A stretch of DNA of 64,000 nt, taken from contig JAHQVT010000008.1 of the NCBI GenBank assembly GCA_019634165.1, positions 186,001-250,000 on the forward strand, read 5' to 3'. A program made the position numbers and the translations under genes. The notes below the pieces were generated by a model. It did not search any database and had not been told where the DNA came from. It saw only the letters and a list, made by a program, of their open reading frames with translations. Shown here in pieces: positions 55,015-64,000 of this stretch; position 1 is the first letter of the stretch; each line of letters opens with the position of its first letter. The stretch is from Rhodospirillales bacterium (lineage in GTDB: Bacteria > Pseudomonadota > Alphaproteobacteria > Rhodospirillales > Thalassospiraceae).

Positions 55015-55776
55015 TTAGGAAGCGTCTTCTAGGCCTGCCTCGACCAAAGAATTAACCCGATCCATATCAGCACCGGAAACCACCGTTCCGTTGATCAGGA
55101 AGGCAGGGGTGCCACTTATGCCAATCGAATTGGCCATTGCAGAATATTGTGCAAGCATGCCGTTGATTTCCGGTGCCTTCATGTCTTCGCGCATTTTTGC
55201 CACATCAACGCCTGCCGCTGCAGCAAGATCGTTGATGCGTTCTTCGTCAAGAAGGCCACGGTTTCTCATGAAAGCTTCGTGTACTTCCATGTATTTTCCT
55301 TGCTTAGCAGCGGCAAGGGCGGCACGAGCAGCATGGGCACTTTCTTCGCGCAGGATCGGGAGTTCAACAAAAATGGTGCGGACTTTGCCGTCATGTTCTT
55401 TGGCAATTTCCATGACACCGTCAAAAGCGCGTTTGCAGTAACCGCAGTGATAATCAAAAAACTCGATCACTGTGACAGGCGCATCAACCGGGCCAATGGA
55501 TGGAACCGAGCTATCGGCGACCAGCGCATCCCAAACAGGGGTAATGGATTCTGACTGCTGACGGGCCTGTTCGGCTGTCTGCCATACCTGGACATTTTGA
55601 ATGGCACGCAAAAGGACATCTGGGTTTTTCATCAGATAATCTTCAATGACGCTTTCGACTTCGGTTTTCTGACCTGCACTCAGCATTTCATCAGCTTGCG
55701 CCAACGGTGCGCAGAACAACATGGTTGCCGCAATTGCGCTGCAGCCAAGAGTGCGTTTAATGATCTGGGAGTTCAT
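55015..55776 (-). CDS. DsbA-family thiol-disulfide oxidoreductase (Com1-like)
   Basis: About 253 residues from the ATG at 55776 (RBS AAGGA); the frame extends to 55824. A signal peptide ends near PLAQADE. A helical N-terminal segment (VIEDYLMKNPDVLLRAIQ) typical of the Com1/BdbD group precedes the thioredoxin domain with the CGYC active site (FFDYHCGYCKRAF) and the cis-proline in GISGTPAFLINGTVV. It would form or shuffle disulfides in the periplasm. Confidence 0.9.
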   Translation of the reverse strand: MNSQIIKRTLGCSAIAATMLFCAPLAQADEMLSAGQKTEVESVIEDYLMKNPDVLLRAIQNVQVWQTAEQARQQSESITPVWDALVADSSVPSIGPVDAPVTVIEFFDYHCGYCKRAFDGVMEIAKEHDGKVRTIFVELPILREESAHAARAALAAAKQGKYMEVHEAFMRNRGLLDEERINDLAAAAGVDVAKMREDMKAPEINGMLAQYSAMANSIGISGTPAFLINGTVVSGADMDRVNSLVEAGLEDAS

Positions 55777-55849
55777 AAGGCGTCCTTTTATTATGAGGTC
55801 TATCAACCCGACGGTGAATGTCATTGCTCTGTGATACGTGATTGGGCTG

Positions 55850-56593
55850 CTAACGGGAAAGTAAAATATGCGTTAGATAGGTGACCCCACTCACAGAAGC
55901 ATGTTGTTTCCTGCCAGATTCAATTCCAAGCCAAACCAACCGGATTTCGTTGCTGTTGGCATCCGGCCAATAACGACGATAGAGTGTTGATAAATCGAAA
56001 TATTCCCGTTGCCATTCCCCATAGAGAACAGAATGTTGCCCGATAGGGATACGGATGGTTTGATCCGTTGGAGGTTTGCCCGAACCAAAATCGCTTTCCG
56101 TCCAGCTTCCTTGGTCCTGTCTGCGAAAACCAAGGATCAGCTCGACATCGCCGATTTGAGCTGTGCTGTTAAACTGCCAGTCAAAGGAAAGATAAGGCGA
56201 TGCAAGAACAACTACGTTGGTGCGCCGCCCCATTTCAAATGCGCCAAGTCCTGGACGTGCAGCCAGGGCAATTCGGCCGTCTTTATCCTGCCATTCTAAG
56301 GGCAATGGCACGTGATCAGCACTGCCTTGATTAACCGTGGCAGAAGGGTTGGCTTGTTGTTTGACATACCAATAGCGCGGCGGATTACTGAGTGAGAAGG
56401 GCGCATATAAAAGCTTAAGGTCCCCACCAACATCAACCCCGGCCCCCGGAAGCGAACACCCACCAAGCTGTATGCTGCCGATGGTTAGCAAAACCAGCCC
56501 CATTCCCCATTTTTGAGGCGTGGCAAAATGGTGTGGGGTGACTTTGGATTTAACAGATATCCGCTTCACACCACGCCACAAGGTCGTGATCAC
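55850..56593 (-). CDS. Lipoprotein of unknown function, coupled to the M48 protease gene
   Basis: A 247-residue protein with a lipobox LGGC at residues 43-46. The start is GTG at 56593, overlapping the protease stop by 4 bp (GTGA), which implies translational coupling; a later ATG (residue 31) would give a more standard signal peptide. The mature part looks beta-rich: RYWYVKQQ, PYLSFDWQFN, VELILGFRRQ and the YGEWQREYFDLSTLYRRYW segment, with a strong tendency to WQ/WY pairs. No named family recognised. Coupling to a periplasmic protease suggests an envelope role. Confidence 0.72.
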   Translation of the reverse strand: MITTLWRGVKRISVKSKVTPHHFATPQKWGMGLVLLTIGSIQLGGCSLPGAGVDVGGDLKLLYAPFSLSNPPRYWYVKQQANPSATVNQGSADHVPLPLEWQDKDGRIALAARPGLGAFEMGRRTNVVVLASPYLSFDWQFNSTAQIGDVELILGFRRQDQGSWTESDFGSGKPPTDQTIRIPIGQHSVLYGEWQREYFDLSTLYRRYWPDANSNEIRLVWLGIESGRKQHASVSGVTYLTHILLSR

Positions 56594-57951
56594 TTCGGTG
56601 CATCCTTATTCTGACCCGGTTTGCCTTCAGGATTGGTCGCCTGCAAGATGTCTTGCGCACGCAACCACGGGGCAGTCCCTTTTTCAAGTTTGCGATCTGC
56701 CTGTACGGCGTGATAGCTCGCAGCTTGCCTGTCGCCGGTCAAAAGACTGTATTCTGCCTGCGAAAGGGATGCTTCACCCTCATTTCCCAAACGGTTTTCA
56801 ACAATCGCGCGGAATCGCCACGCAGATGCATTACCCCGTTCGCGCGAAAGCACGCCGATCAAGTTCTTTTTTGCCGGTTCAAGATAAGAATCATTGCCGG
56901 TTTCAATCATGGCATGTGCCAGAAGAAGACGAATAAGCGGGGCACCATTTGCAAGCTCGGCCGATTTTTCCAGTGGTGCAATCGCGTCATTGGCCCTGCC
57001 AAACTCAAGCAACACCTGACCTTTTAGTTCTTCGAAATATGGATTGGTCGGTTCTTCGGCAATCAAGGTTTCGATAATCTTGAGTGCGGGATCAAGCTGC
57101 GAGTTTTGGTAGTAGGCAATTGCGCGGGCATAGCGCGCAGATATGCTGGTATCGGTTTCAGGATAGGTCCGCAGCGTGTTTTGCATTTGGTTGGTGAAGG
57201 CATAAAGTTTGGCGCGCATGCGTGCATGACGTTCATAAAGCTCCGGGCTAAGCATGGCGTCTTTTAAAGAAGAATTTGCAACATAGTTTCGCAAAAACTC
57301 GACACGTTCGGTGGTCAATGGGTGACTGCGCATATACGGGTCTTGGCTTGCAGTACTGAGCAATTCCTGACCTTCAAGAGTTTGCATAAATTCAAGAACA
57401 CCGCGTGATGAAACGCCAGCCGAGGTCAGGTATTTTACCCCGGCCTGATCGGCACTGCTTTCCTGTGTACGTGAATAAGCAAGGAAATTACGCGTCGCAA
57501 TGTTTTGGCCGCCCAGAATTGCTGCTGTTCCAACGTCGGATCGACCGGCGGCAACCCCTGCGGCAACCCCGGCAATGGTCGAAAGAATGGAAATCGCAGA
57601 CGCATTGCGAAGCTGATCATGGACGCGTGAAAGATGCCCGCCGGTAATGTGACCGGTTTCGTGGGCCATCACGCCAATAACCTGTTCGGGAGTCTCTGCT
57701 TTTAACAAGAGCCCAGTATTGATAAAAAGTTTTTGGCCACCGGCAACAAATGCGTTCAAGCTGTTGTCAGAAACGATATAAATGGAAACACCATTCGGAT
57801 CGAGACCCGCCGCCTTAAAAATCGGCGTCGCATACATTCGAAGGGTGTCTTCGATCTCGGTATCGCGGATAAAAGAACGACCCTGTGCGAAAACCGTGCT
57901 AGGCAGGGCTACAAGGAAAATGGCAGTGAGAGTAATAATGCGTCTGAGCAA
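56590..57951 (-). CDS. Periplasmic M48 metalloprotease with TPR repeats, BepA-like
   Basis: About 453 residues. The zinc site is HETGH in VMAHETGHITGGH, with the third ligand expected in the ESSADQAG segment. The C-terminal half consists of TPR repeats (AIAYYQNSQLDPALKIIETL and others). This is the architecture of E. coli BepA, which helps assembly and quality control of outer membrane proteins such as LptD. The frame is open to 58005; a TTG at 57951 gives a clean signal peptide (LLRRIITLTAIFLVALPS), so it is preferred although its RBS is weak. It is divergent from the gamma-glutamyltransferase-like gene with only 40 bp between starts. Confidence 0.87.
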   Translation of the reverse strand: MLRRIITLTAIFLVALPSTVFAQGRSFIRDTEIEDTLRMYATPIFKAAGLDPNGVSIYIVSDNSLNAFVAGGQKLFINTGLLLKAETPEQVIGVMAHETGHITGGHLSRVHDQLRNASAISILSTIAGVAAGVAAGRSDVGTAAILGGQNIATRNFLAYSRTQESSADQAGVKYLTSAGVSSRGVLEFMQTLEGQELLSTASQDPYMRSHPLTTERVEFLRNYVANSSLKDAMLSPELYERHARMRAKLYAFTNQMQNTLRTYPETDTSISARYARAIAYYQNSQLDPALKIIETLIAEEPTNPYFEELKGQVLLEFGRANDAIAPLEKSAELANGAPLIRLLLAHAMIETGNDSYLEPAKKNLIGVLSRERGNASAWRFRAIVENRLGNEGEASLSQAEYSLLTGDRQAASYHAVQADRKLEKGTAPWLRAQDILQATNPEGKPGQNKDAPK

Positions 57952-57991
57952 AATGTGCGTTCCATATTTTCGTTCGACTGATGTCGGTTCA

Positions 57992-59326
57992 ATGCCGACG
58001 CGCAAGCCATCATGGCGGATCGCGTTCGCAATCGCAATGACTGCCGGACTTGCTGCCTGCAGTAATACTAATGCAGATAATCTTGGTCAAATCGGGGCAG
58101 TCACCGGATATTTCGGCGGTGTCGTCGGTGACGAGCCACGTTCAGTGCGCATTGCACGGGATGTTTTATCGGCTGGCGGCACGGCAGCGGATGCTGCTGT
58201 ATCGCTTTATGCAATGATGACGGTCACCAAACCATCCGTTGCCGGAATTGGCGGCGGGGGTGTTTGTTTGGTGCATGACCGGGCATCGAAAAAGGTCGAA
58301 GTTCTTGATTTTTGGCCACGTCCGGGCACACGTACCAGTGCCGGGCAAACGGCAACAACCATTCCGTCTGTGCCGCGCGGTCTTTATGCTCTAAGCGCAC
58401 GATACGGACGTCTCGAATGGCGCTCGCTTTTAAGTGCTGCAGAACAATATGCCCGTCTAGGCGTGCCAGTATCGCGATCACTGGTTAATGATATCGAAGC
58501 CAACCGCGCACGCATCGAAGCAAGCCCGGCGTTACGCAAAACCTTTATGCCTGATGGCAAGATGCTTGAAGTTGGTGACCGTATTCGGTCGGTCAATCTG
58601 GCAGCCCTTTTGACCTCGTTACGGGTAAAAGGTCCGGGGGATTTCTATAGCGGTGCTTTGGGTGCTGATATTGCCAATGCGGTTACAAATGCCGGTGGTA
58701 CGCTTACGGCTGAAGATATGCGCACCTATCGCCCTGAATGGAAAAGCGCCACCGAAGTCAAAGTTGGCAATGAAACGCTTTACCTTGCATATCCGCCGCG
58801 TTTGGCATCGGGTGCTACGGTCATCAAACAGGGTGATGAACTGGCAAATATCTTAAACCGTTATTTGGCCGACATCACATCAGGTGATAATGCAGGACAA
58901 GCACTTTCAGGGCGTAGCGGTTTTGTCGTTATTGACCGTGCGGCAAATGCCGTTGCTTGTGTCACGACGATGAATACGCCATTTGGTGCCGGGCTTGGTG
59001 CAGATGCATTTGGTCTTAACCTTGCCGCCGGGGACGCCGCACAGGCCGCAACCCCATTGATCGGGCCGGCATTGATGGTGAACCCGTTTGTTTGGGAATA
59101 TTATTACGGCATCGCCGGGACTGGCACACCTGCGGGGGCAACCAAACAGATTGCGACCATGGCAGAAGATTTAATCGGCACGGGGGCGGCATCGGGGATT
59201 GCTCTTAATTCCCAAGGTGCATCATCGGTAAATATCATCCGATGCCTTGAAGGTACTCCCCCCCATCCTGAAAGCTGCCAGTTTATTGCTGATCCGGCTG
59301 GTGGTGGTATGGCTGGCGTTCGATAA
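57992..59326 (+). CDS. Gamma-glutamyltransferase-like lipoprotein, catalytic threonine apparently absent
   Basis: About 444 residues with a lipoprotein signal (AMTAGLAACS). The fold is that of GGT: SAGGTAADAAVSLYAMM and GIGGGGVCLVHDR correspond to the N-terminal domain, LSARYGRLEWRSLLSAAEQYAR to the central helices, and VVIDRAANAVACVTTMNTPFGAG to the region after the autocleavage site. In active GGTs that site is TTH just before this strand (T391 in E. coli); here, at the corresponding place, the residues are GRSG. The protein is also shorter than typical GGTs (about 540-580). It may be an inactive binder or use another residue. The start is uncertain; ATG 57992 lacks a good RBS. Confidence 0.78.
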   Translation: MPTRKPSWRIAFAIAMTAGLAACSNTNADNLGQIGAVTGYFGGVVGDEPRSVRIARDVLSAGGTAADAAVSLYAMMTVTKPSVAGIGGGGVCLVHDRASKKVEVLDFWPRPGTRTSAGQTATTIPSVPRGLYALSARYGRLEWRSLLSAAEQYARLGVPVSRSLVNDIEANRARIEASPALRKTFMPDGKMLEVGDRIRSVNLAALLTSLRVKGPGDFYSGALGADIANAVTNAGGTLTAEDMRTYRPEWKSATEVKVGNETLYLAYPPRLASGATVIKQGDELANILNRYLADITSGDNAGQALSGRSGFVVIDRAANAVACVTTMNTPFGAGLGADAFGLNLAAGDAAQAATPLIGPALMVNPFVWEYYYGIAGTGTPAGATKQIATMAEDLIGTGAASGIALNSQGASSVNIIRCLEGTPPHPESCQFIADPAGGGMAGVR

Positions 59327-59340
59327 CAGACCAAATTGAA

Positions 59341-59374
59341 CGGGGCAGGGCATTGTTGGTCCTGCCCCGTTTTT
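59341..59374 (+). terminator. Terminator of the GGT-like gene
   Basis: CGGGGCAGG pairs with CCTGCCCCG, followed by five T residues. Confidence 0.9.
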
Positions 59375-59403
59375 ATATTTAAACAGAATTCAGGACTTCA
59401 CAG

Positions 59404-60555
59404 ATGGCTTTGAAACAGTCCCTTCGCGGTGCGATTTCGCCTTTTATTGTTATGGATGTTATGCGTGCTGCCAATGCACGCGAGAAAGAAGGCAAAGCCG
59501 TTTATCACCTTGAAGTCGGTCAACCGGGAACCCCCGCACCGCGCAAGGTCCGCGAAGCTGCCGCCAAGGCGCTTGAAACTGATTTGATCGGCTATACCAA
59601 TGCCATGGGCATTGACCCGCTGCGTGAAGCCATTGCAGGACACTACAAATCCAAATTCGGTGTATCTGTTGATCCCGCGCGCGTTTGCGTTGCCAGTGGG
59701 TCATCATCAATCTTTGTTCTGGCGTTTCTGGCCGCCTTTGATGCTGGCGACCGTGTTGCCATGGCGGCACCTGGTTATCCTGCCTATCACAACATTCTAA
59801 GTGCGCTTGGTATTGATACCGTCAATTTGCCAGCCGGACCGGAAACCCATTATCAGCCGACCGTTCAAATGCTGCGTGATCTTGATGAACCGGTGGATGG
59901 CTTGATTGTTGCCAGCCCGTCTAACCCGGCTGGCAGCATGATCGATGTTGAAACCTACCGCGAACTGGCAACCTATTGCCGTGCAAATGGCATTCGTTTG
60001 ATCAGCGACGAGATTTATCAGGGCATTTCCTTTGGCGATGTCGCCGAATGCACTGCTCTTGAATTCGGTGATGAGGCCATCATCATCAACAGTTTCTCGA
60101 AATACTTTTCCATGACCGGTTGGCGTCTGGGCTGGGCAATTGTGCCGCCCGATTTGATGCGGGCTGTGGAATGTTTGCAGCAGAACCTGTTTATCTCAGC
60201 CCCAGCATTGTCACAGATGGCTGCCGTTGCCGCCTTTGATTGCGAAGAAGAACTTCAAGCCAATATTGCCGCCTATGCCCGTAACCGTGAAATCCTGCTT
60301 GATGGATTGCCAAAGGCAGGCTTTAGCAAATTTGCCCCCGCAGATGGTGCGTTTTATCTTTATGCAGATGTCCGTGAATTAACCAAAGACAGCGAAACGT
60401 TTTGTCGTCAGATGCTTGATGAAACGGGCGTTGCAACAACACCGGGGACGGACTTTGACCGGATGCGCGGCAAGGGATATGTACGGTTTTCCTTTGCGCA
60501 CAGCGAAGAAACCATGATCGGCGCGGTTAAGGCGCTTCAGAACTGGAAACGCTGA
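59404..60555 (+). CDS. PLP-dependent class I/II aminotransferase
   Basis: A 383-residue fold-type I aminotransferase. The PLP lysine is K233 in NSFSKYFSMTGWRLGW; SPSNPAGSMI and YQGISF supply cofactor and substrate contacts, and the C-terminal arginine in GYVRFSFAHSEE binds the carboxylate. It resembles aspartate/aromatic-type or alanine-type enzymes; the amino donor cannot be read by eye. It stands alone between terminators. Confidence 0.9.
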   Translation: MALKQSLRGAISPFIVMDVMRAANAREKEGKAVYHLEVGQPGTPAPRKVREAAAKALETDLIGYTNAMGIDPLREAIAGHYKSKFGVSVDPARVCVASGSSSIFVLAFLAAFDAGDRVAMAAPGYPAYHNILSALGIDTVNLPAGPETHYQPTVQMLRDLDEPVDGLIVASPSNPAGSMIDVETYRELATYCRANGIRLISDEIYQGISFGDVAECTALEFGDEAIIINSFSKYFSMTGWRLGWAIVPPDLMRAVECLQQNLFISAPALSQMAAVAAFDCEEELQANIAAYARNREILLDGLPKAGFSKFAPADGAFYLYADVRELTKDSETFCRQMLDETGVATTPGTDFDRMRGKGYVRFSFAHSEETMIGAVKALQNWKR

Positions 60556-60576
60556 CCTAAACTGTGAGATTGATAC

Positions 60577-60607
60577 GAAAAAGGGCTGCCCATTGGGCAG
60601 CCCTTTT
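60577..60607. terminator. Bidirectional terminator between aminotransferase and rne
   Basis: AAAAGGGCTGCCCA pairs with TGGGCAGCCCTTTT almost without a loop, with T on both strands. Confidence 0.92.
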
Positions 60608-60628
60608 AATTTGGTTTGGTTGCTGGTC

Positions 60629-63600
60629 TTAACGACCGAGGCTCCACCAACCGCGTTTCTTCGGACCCGCTTTTTCTTCCTTTTTCGGTTCTGCAGCAGG
60701 TGCAGATTCCGGAGCAGGTGTCGGAGCCGATGTAGGAGCAGGTGCTTCAGCTTTAACTGGTTCAGCAGGCTTCGGCGCAGAAGGTTTTTCTGCTGGTGCT
60801 TCTACCTTTGGTGCCGGTGCAGTTTCCTGCGGAGCTTTGGCTGGTGCCGTTGGTGCGCTTACTTCAACTGGTGCGCTTTCAGGTGCAGGTGCGCTGGTTT
60901 CAGGTTTGCTGTCAACGGCTGCTTCCGGTGCCGGGCCAGACTGGATCGGAATGTTTTTCACATCACCACGATCCGTGTTGCCGTCCCGGTTGCTTGGACG
61001 TCCGTTACGATCACGGCGGTTGCGGCGATTGTCGTTGCGATCACGGCGTGGACGGGCCGGTGCCGGTGCCGTCGTATTGCGGCTGCGGCCGGTACGAACA
61101 CCTTCTTGATCGAAACTATCCGCATCCTGACCTTCGGTTTCAGCATCGACGACAGTGTCTTCTACTGAACCGTCCGGTGCTTCGTGATCGCGGTTGCGAC
61201 GTGCAGCCGTCAGGGCCGGATCATCGTTTGGCGAACGGGTGCGGTTGGCTTCAAAGTCCTGACGACGCGAACGACGACGACCACCACGCTTGCCACGACG
61301 GCGGCGCTTGCGCTGGCTTTCTTCGTCGTCATCATCGGGGTTTTCTGCATCCGAACCATCAGCGTCTTCGGCATCATTTGTTGATGCGTCCTGCTGCTGT
61401 TCGTTGCGATCTTCACGGTCGTCATTGCGACCACGGCGGCGACGGCGACGGCGACGGCGTTTACCGCCTTGCTCTTCGTCATCACCACTTGTTGTGGTTA
61501 CTTCTTCGTCTTCTTCTTCGTCTTCATCAGCATCAATCGGGTTTTCAATCGCCGTCAGCGATACGCTGTCGGTATTGAGAACAGGTGCCGAGACTTCTTC
61601 AAGCTCATCACCTTTTTTCGCACGGGTGCGTTCAATACGGTGATCAGGTGAAATCAGGCTGTCATCGCCAAAGATCATGACGGTAAAGCCATAACGTTGT
61701 TCGATTTCGGCCAGCGTTTCACGCTTGCGGTTGAGGATATAAAGTGCGACTTCGCTTGCAACGTGGACGGTCAACGCACCGGAACGGCGGCGCATGCCTT
61801 CTTCTTCAAGAACACGCAGCAGATGAAGTGCGGCACTTTCGATCGAACGCACAAGGCCAACACCACGGCAATGCGCGCAAACCTCAAATGCGCTTTCCAC
61901 CAGCGACGGGCGCAGGCGCTGACGCGACATTTCAAGCAGACCAAACGGGCTGATGCGACCAATCTGCAGACGGGCCCGGTCATTGCGCATGGCTTCTTTA
62001 AGCTTGCGTTCAACCGATGCCTGATTGCGGTGGTCTTCCATGTCGATGAAATCGACAACGATCAGACCAGCAAGGTCACGCAGACGAAGCTGACGAGCCA
62101 GTTCTTCGGCTGCTTCAAGGTTGGTCTTATAAGCGGTTTCTTCGATGTTGCGTTCGCGGGTCGAACGGCCGGAGTTCACGTCAATCGCGACCAATGCTTC
62201 GGTCGGGTTGATAACGATATAACCGCCCGATTTAAGCTGTACGGTCGGATTGAGCATCGCATCAAGCTGGCTTTCCACCTGGAAGCGATGGAACAGCGGA
62301 ACGCCCTGATCTTTATATGGCTGCACACGCTTTGCATGCGAAGGCATCAGCATTTTCATGAAGTCTTTGGCAATCCGGTAACCTTCGTCACCTTCGACCA
62401 GAACTTCATCAACATCACGCGCATAAAGATCGCGGATGGAACGCTTGATCAAATCAGCTTCTTCGTAAATCAGGCAAGGTGCTTGACTTTGAAGGGTGGT
62501 TTCGCGGATGCGATCCCACAGACGCATCAGATAATCAAAGTCGCGCTTGATTTCGGCCTTGGTGCGTTCGGACCCTGCGGTACGAACAATCACAGCCATG
62601 CCGTCCGGAATTTCCAGATCAGCCAAAATCGATTTCAGACGTTTGCGATCCTGGGCATTGGTAATCTTGCGCGAAATACCACCACCACGCGGGGTGTTTG
62701 GCATCAGAACGCAATAACGACCAGCCAGCGACAGGAAGGTTGAAAGAGCCGCACCCTTGTTGCCGCGCTCTTCTTTGACGACCTGAACCAGAATGATCTG
62801 GCGGCGTTTAATCACTTCCTGAATTTTATAGCGTTTCTGAAGCTGACGGCTGTGGGTTTCGACGAACTCGTCAGAGTCATCCCCACCAAGGTCTTCGATA
62901 TCTTCTTCTGCAGCGGGACTTGCATCCGTTTCGGCGTCCGAAGTGGTTGCCGGGGCGTTATCGCCTTCGGCGTCATCAGCATTCACATCAACGCTAAGTT
63001 CAGCAACGTCTGCCGACATTGCGGCATTGCCGCCCGTCGGGGTGTCGTCGCCGGTCGAGCTGCCATCGGCATCGCTGTTCGAATCCGGGGCTTCGGCATC
63101 AGATGCTTCTGCTGCGGACGTTTCCACATCATCGGATTTTTTGCGGCGGTTGCGTGTGCGACGGCGGCGCGGTTTGGAATCTTCTTCATCAGAAGGTCCG
63201 CTTGCGTCCATTGCTGCATCGGTTGCCGGGGCGTCTGCAGATGCAGCACCTTCGGTCGCAACAGTCTCACCGTCGTTCGTTTCGACGGTTTCGTCCTTGT
63301 CCTTTGCGCGCGGTTTGCGGCGCGAACGTGAACGCGTTGGTTTCTTTTCTTTTTTCTGGTTGTCTTCGGCGCCATCGACATTGTCTTCGACAATTTCGGC
63401 GTCTTTTACCTTCGTGTTGCCCTGCGTAAGGGCTTCGCGGTCAGCAACCGGGATTTGGTAGTAATCAGAATGAATTTCGCTGAAAGCAAGGAAACCGTGA
63501 CGGTTTCCACCATAGTCAACAAAAGCCGCCTGCAGAGATGGTTCTACCCGCGTCACTTTCGCGAGATAGATGTTTCCCTTGATTTGTTTTTTTGTCGAAG

Positions 63601-63694
63601 TCTCGACGTCGTATTCTTCTAAGCGATTTCCGTTAATTACAACGACGCGGCTTTCTTCCGCGTGCGTCGCATCGATAAGCATGCGTTTGACCAT
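60629..63694 (-). CDS. rne: Ribonuclease E
   Basis: A 1021-residue endoribonuclease that starts mRNA decay and processes rRNA and tRNA. MLIDATHAEESRVVV and GNIYLAKVTRVEPSLQAAFVDYG begin the S1 domain, which is split by an acidic/basic insert of about 200 residues (about 85-285) as in other alphaproteobacteria. The catalytic domain carries VAIDVNSGRSTRERN and IVVDFIDMEDH (two Mg aspartates) and the zinc-link CAHCRGVG. The C-terminal 330 residues are R/D/E/P/A-rich scaffold, where degradosome partners and RNA bind. The ATG at 63694 has AGGAATAGG upstream. Confidence 0.95.
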   Translation of the reverse strand: MVKRMLIDATHAEESRVVVINGNRLEEYDVETSTKKQIKGNIYLAKVTRVEPSLQAAFVDYGGNRHGFLAFSEIHSDYYQIPVADREALTQGNTKVKDAEIVEDNVDGAEDNQKKEKKPTRSRSRRKPRAKDKDETVETNDGETVATEGAASADAPATDAAMDASGPSDEEDSKPRRRRTRNRRKKSDDVETSAAEASDAEAPDSNSDADGSSTGDDTPTGGNAAMSADVAELSVDVNADDAEGDNAPATTSDAETDASPAAEEDIEDLGGDDSDEFVETHSRQLQKRYKIQEVIKRRQIILVQVVKEERGNKGAALSTFLSLAGRYCVLMPNTPRGGGISRKITNAQDRKRLKSILADLEIPDGMAVIVRTAGSERTKAEIKRDFDYLMRLWDRIRETTLQSQAPCLIYEEADLIKRSIRDLYARDVDEVLVEGDEGYRIAKDFMKMLMPSHAKRVQPYKDQGVPLFHRFQVESQLDAMLNPTVQLKSGGYIVINPTEALVAIDVNSGRSTRERNIEETAYKTNLEAAEELARQLRLRDLAGLIVVDFIDMEDHRNQASVERKLKEAMRNDRARLQIGRISPFGLLEMSRQRLRPSLVESAFEVCAHCRGVGLVRSIESAALHLLRVLEEEGMRRRSGALTVHVASEVALYILNRKRETLAEIEQRYGFTVMIFGDDSLISPDHRIERTRAKKGDELEEVSAPVLNTDSVSLTAIENPIDADEDEEEDEEVTTTSGDDEEQGGKRRRRRRRRRGRNDDREDRNEQQQDASTNDAEDADGSDAENPDDDDEESQRKRRRRGKRGGRRRSRRQDFEANRTRSPNDDPALTAARRNRDHEAPDGSVEDTVVDAETEGQDADSFDQEGVRTGRSRNTTAPAPARPRRDRNDNRRNRRDRNGRPSNRDGNTDRGDVKNIPIQSGPAPEAAVDSKPETSAPAPESAPVEVSAPTAPAKAPQETAPAPKVEAPAEKPSAPKPAEPVKAEAPAPTSAPTPAPESAPAAEPKKEEKAGPKKRGWWSLGR

Positions 63695-64000
63695 TCGGAA
63701 CCTATTCCTGGAGGCCCCGCCAGTTCTATGCTACGCGCATTATTGCGCTGGTATGCAAATAAACCGGCGTGACCGGAGGCGCCGTCCAATAAGGTCGCGA
63801 TATGTCCTGTATGTATATGGTTCATCGCGTGGCGGCTGCTCTTCCGGTTCGGACCTGGTTTTGGTGTTGAAACAAAATAGCTTGCGTAATTTTCGAGCGC
63901 GCCAAGACAGCCTTTTTCAGGAGGGCTCTATCGGGAGCGGGAATTGCCGCGTCACCGAGACACCGACCTAGAGAACTGTACTAGTCGCGTCCTCAACCTG
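63695..64000. other. rne upstream region, no gene seen
   Basis: Upstream of rne on the minus strand. It presumably holds the promoter and 5' leader, which in E. coli controls rne autoregulation. On the minus strand GCGC-ATTATT-GCGC is a small hairpin close to the start. No reading frame with an RBS or family resemblance is visible. Confidence 0.45.

Noticed and set aside
61250..63400. Long open frames antisense to rne
   Set aside because: They arise from the Arg/Glu/Ala-rich codons of rne on the other strand and lack starts with ribosome binding sites.

Overview
The window looks like chromosomal DNA of an alphaproteobacterium of the Rhodospirillales, most like Thalassospira or a close relative. 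This rests on gene content: a MipZ division ATPase, DUF1489 and DUF1127 proteins, the DUF2849 / sulfite reductase / DUF934 trio, a PutA without the ribbon-helix-helix domain next to an Lrp-type regulator, a fused ThiS-ThiG, a phasin, and an RNase E whose S1 domain carries a long insert. The genus is inference from memory; no database search was possible.

Layout. 0.4-8.2 kb: DUF1127 protein, GcvA-like LysR regulator, DUF1489 protein, sulfite reductase operon, a large unrecognised protein and a MATE transporter. 8.2-14.1 kb (minus): an acetyltransferase followed by a leucine/isovalerate degradation operon (methylcrotonyl-CoA carboxylase beta, methylglutaconyl-CoA hydratase, carboxylase alpha, HMG-CoA lyase) behind a LiuR-type box; isovaleryl-CoA dehydrogenase and LiuR are absent. 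14.3-16.25 kb: an AT-rich island with one AAA-ATPase / DUF4435 (TOPRIM) gene, the architecture of fused PARIS-type anti-phage systems, broken by one in-frame TAA. 16.2-26.9 kb: a DsbA-like isomerase, putR-putA, a BON lipoprotein, a Bfd-like ferredoxin, a leucine dehydrogenase-type enzyme, a second DsbA-like isomerase and a Tat-exported GH114-like protein. 26.9-38 kb: an LhgO-like oxidase, a secreted unknown, mipZ with a VWA and a J-domain gene, the sugar-nucleotide cluster galU-ugd-pgm, a D-Ala-D-Ala carboxypeptidase and a lipoprotein. 38-46.4 kb: a phasin, clpS-clpA, an unknown helical protein, a candidate sigma-54-dependent small RNA, and a secreted Cache-like protein paired with a chemoreceptor. 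46.4-64 kb: acetyltransferases, serA, aat, accC-accB with a decayed aroQ, a transglutaminase-like protein, thiSG, a DsbA-type oxidoreductase, a lipoprotein with an M48 protease, a gamma-glutamyltransferase-like lipoprotein, an aminotransferase and rne.

Most of this is core metabolism and envelope biology. Leucine dehydrogenase, the liu operon and PutA point to amino acid catabolism; galU-ugd-pgm to UDP-glucuronate and polysaccharide precursors; accB-accC to fatty acid synthesis. The two places that stand out are the interrupted AAA-DUF4435 gene at 14.3-16.25 kb and the intergenic region at 43.5-43.82 kb, where tandem TTGCA-N3-TGCAA dyads, a near-consensus sigma-54 promoter, a predicted stem-loop and a strong terminator line up to define an RNA of about 110 nt. 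Both identifications were made by eye and are not confirmed by search.
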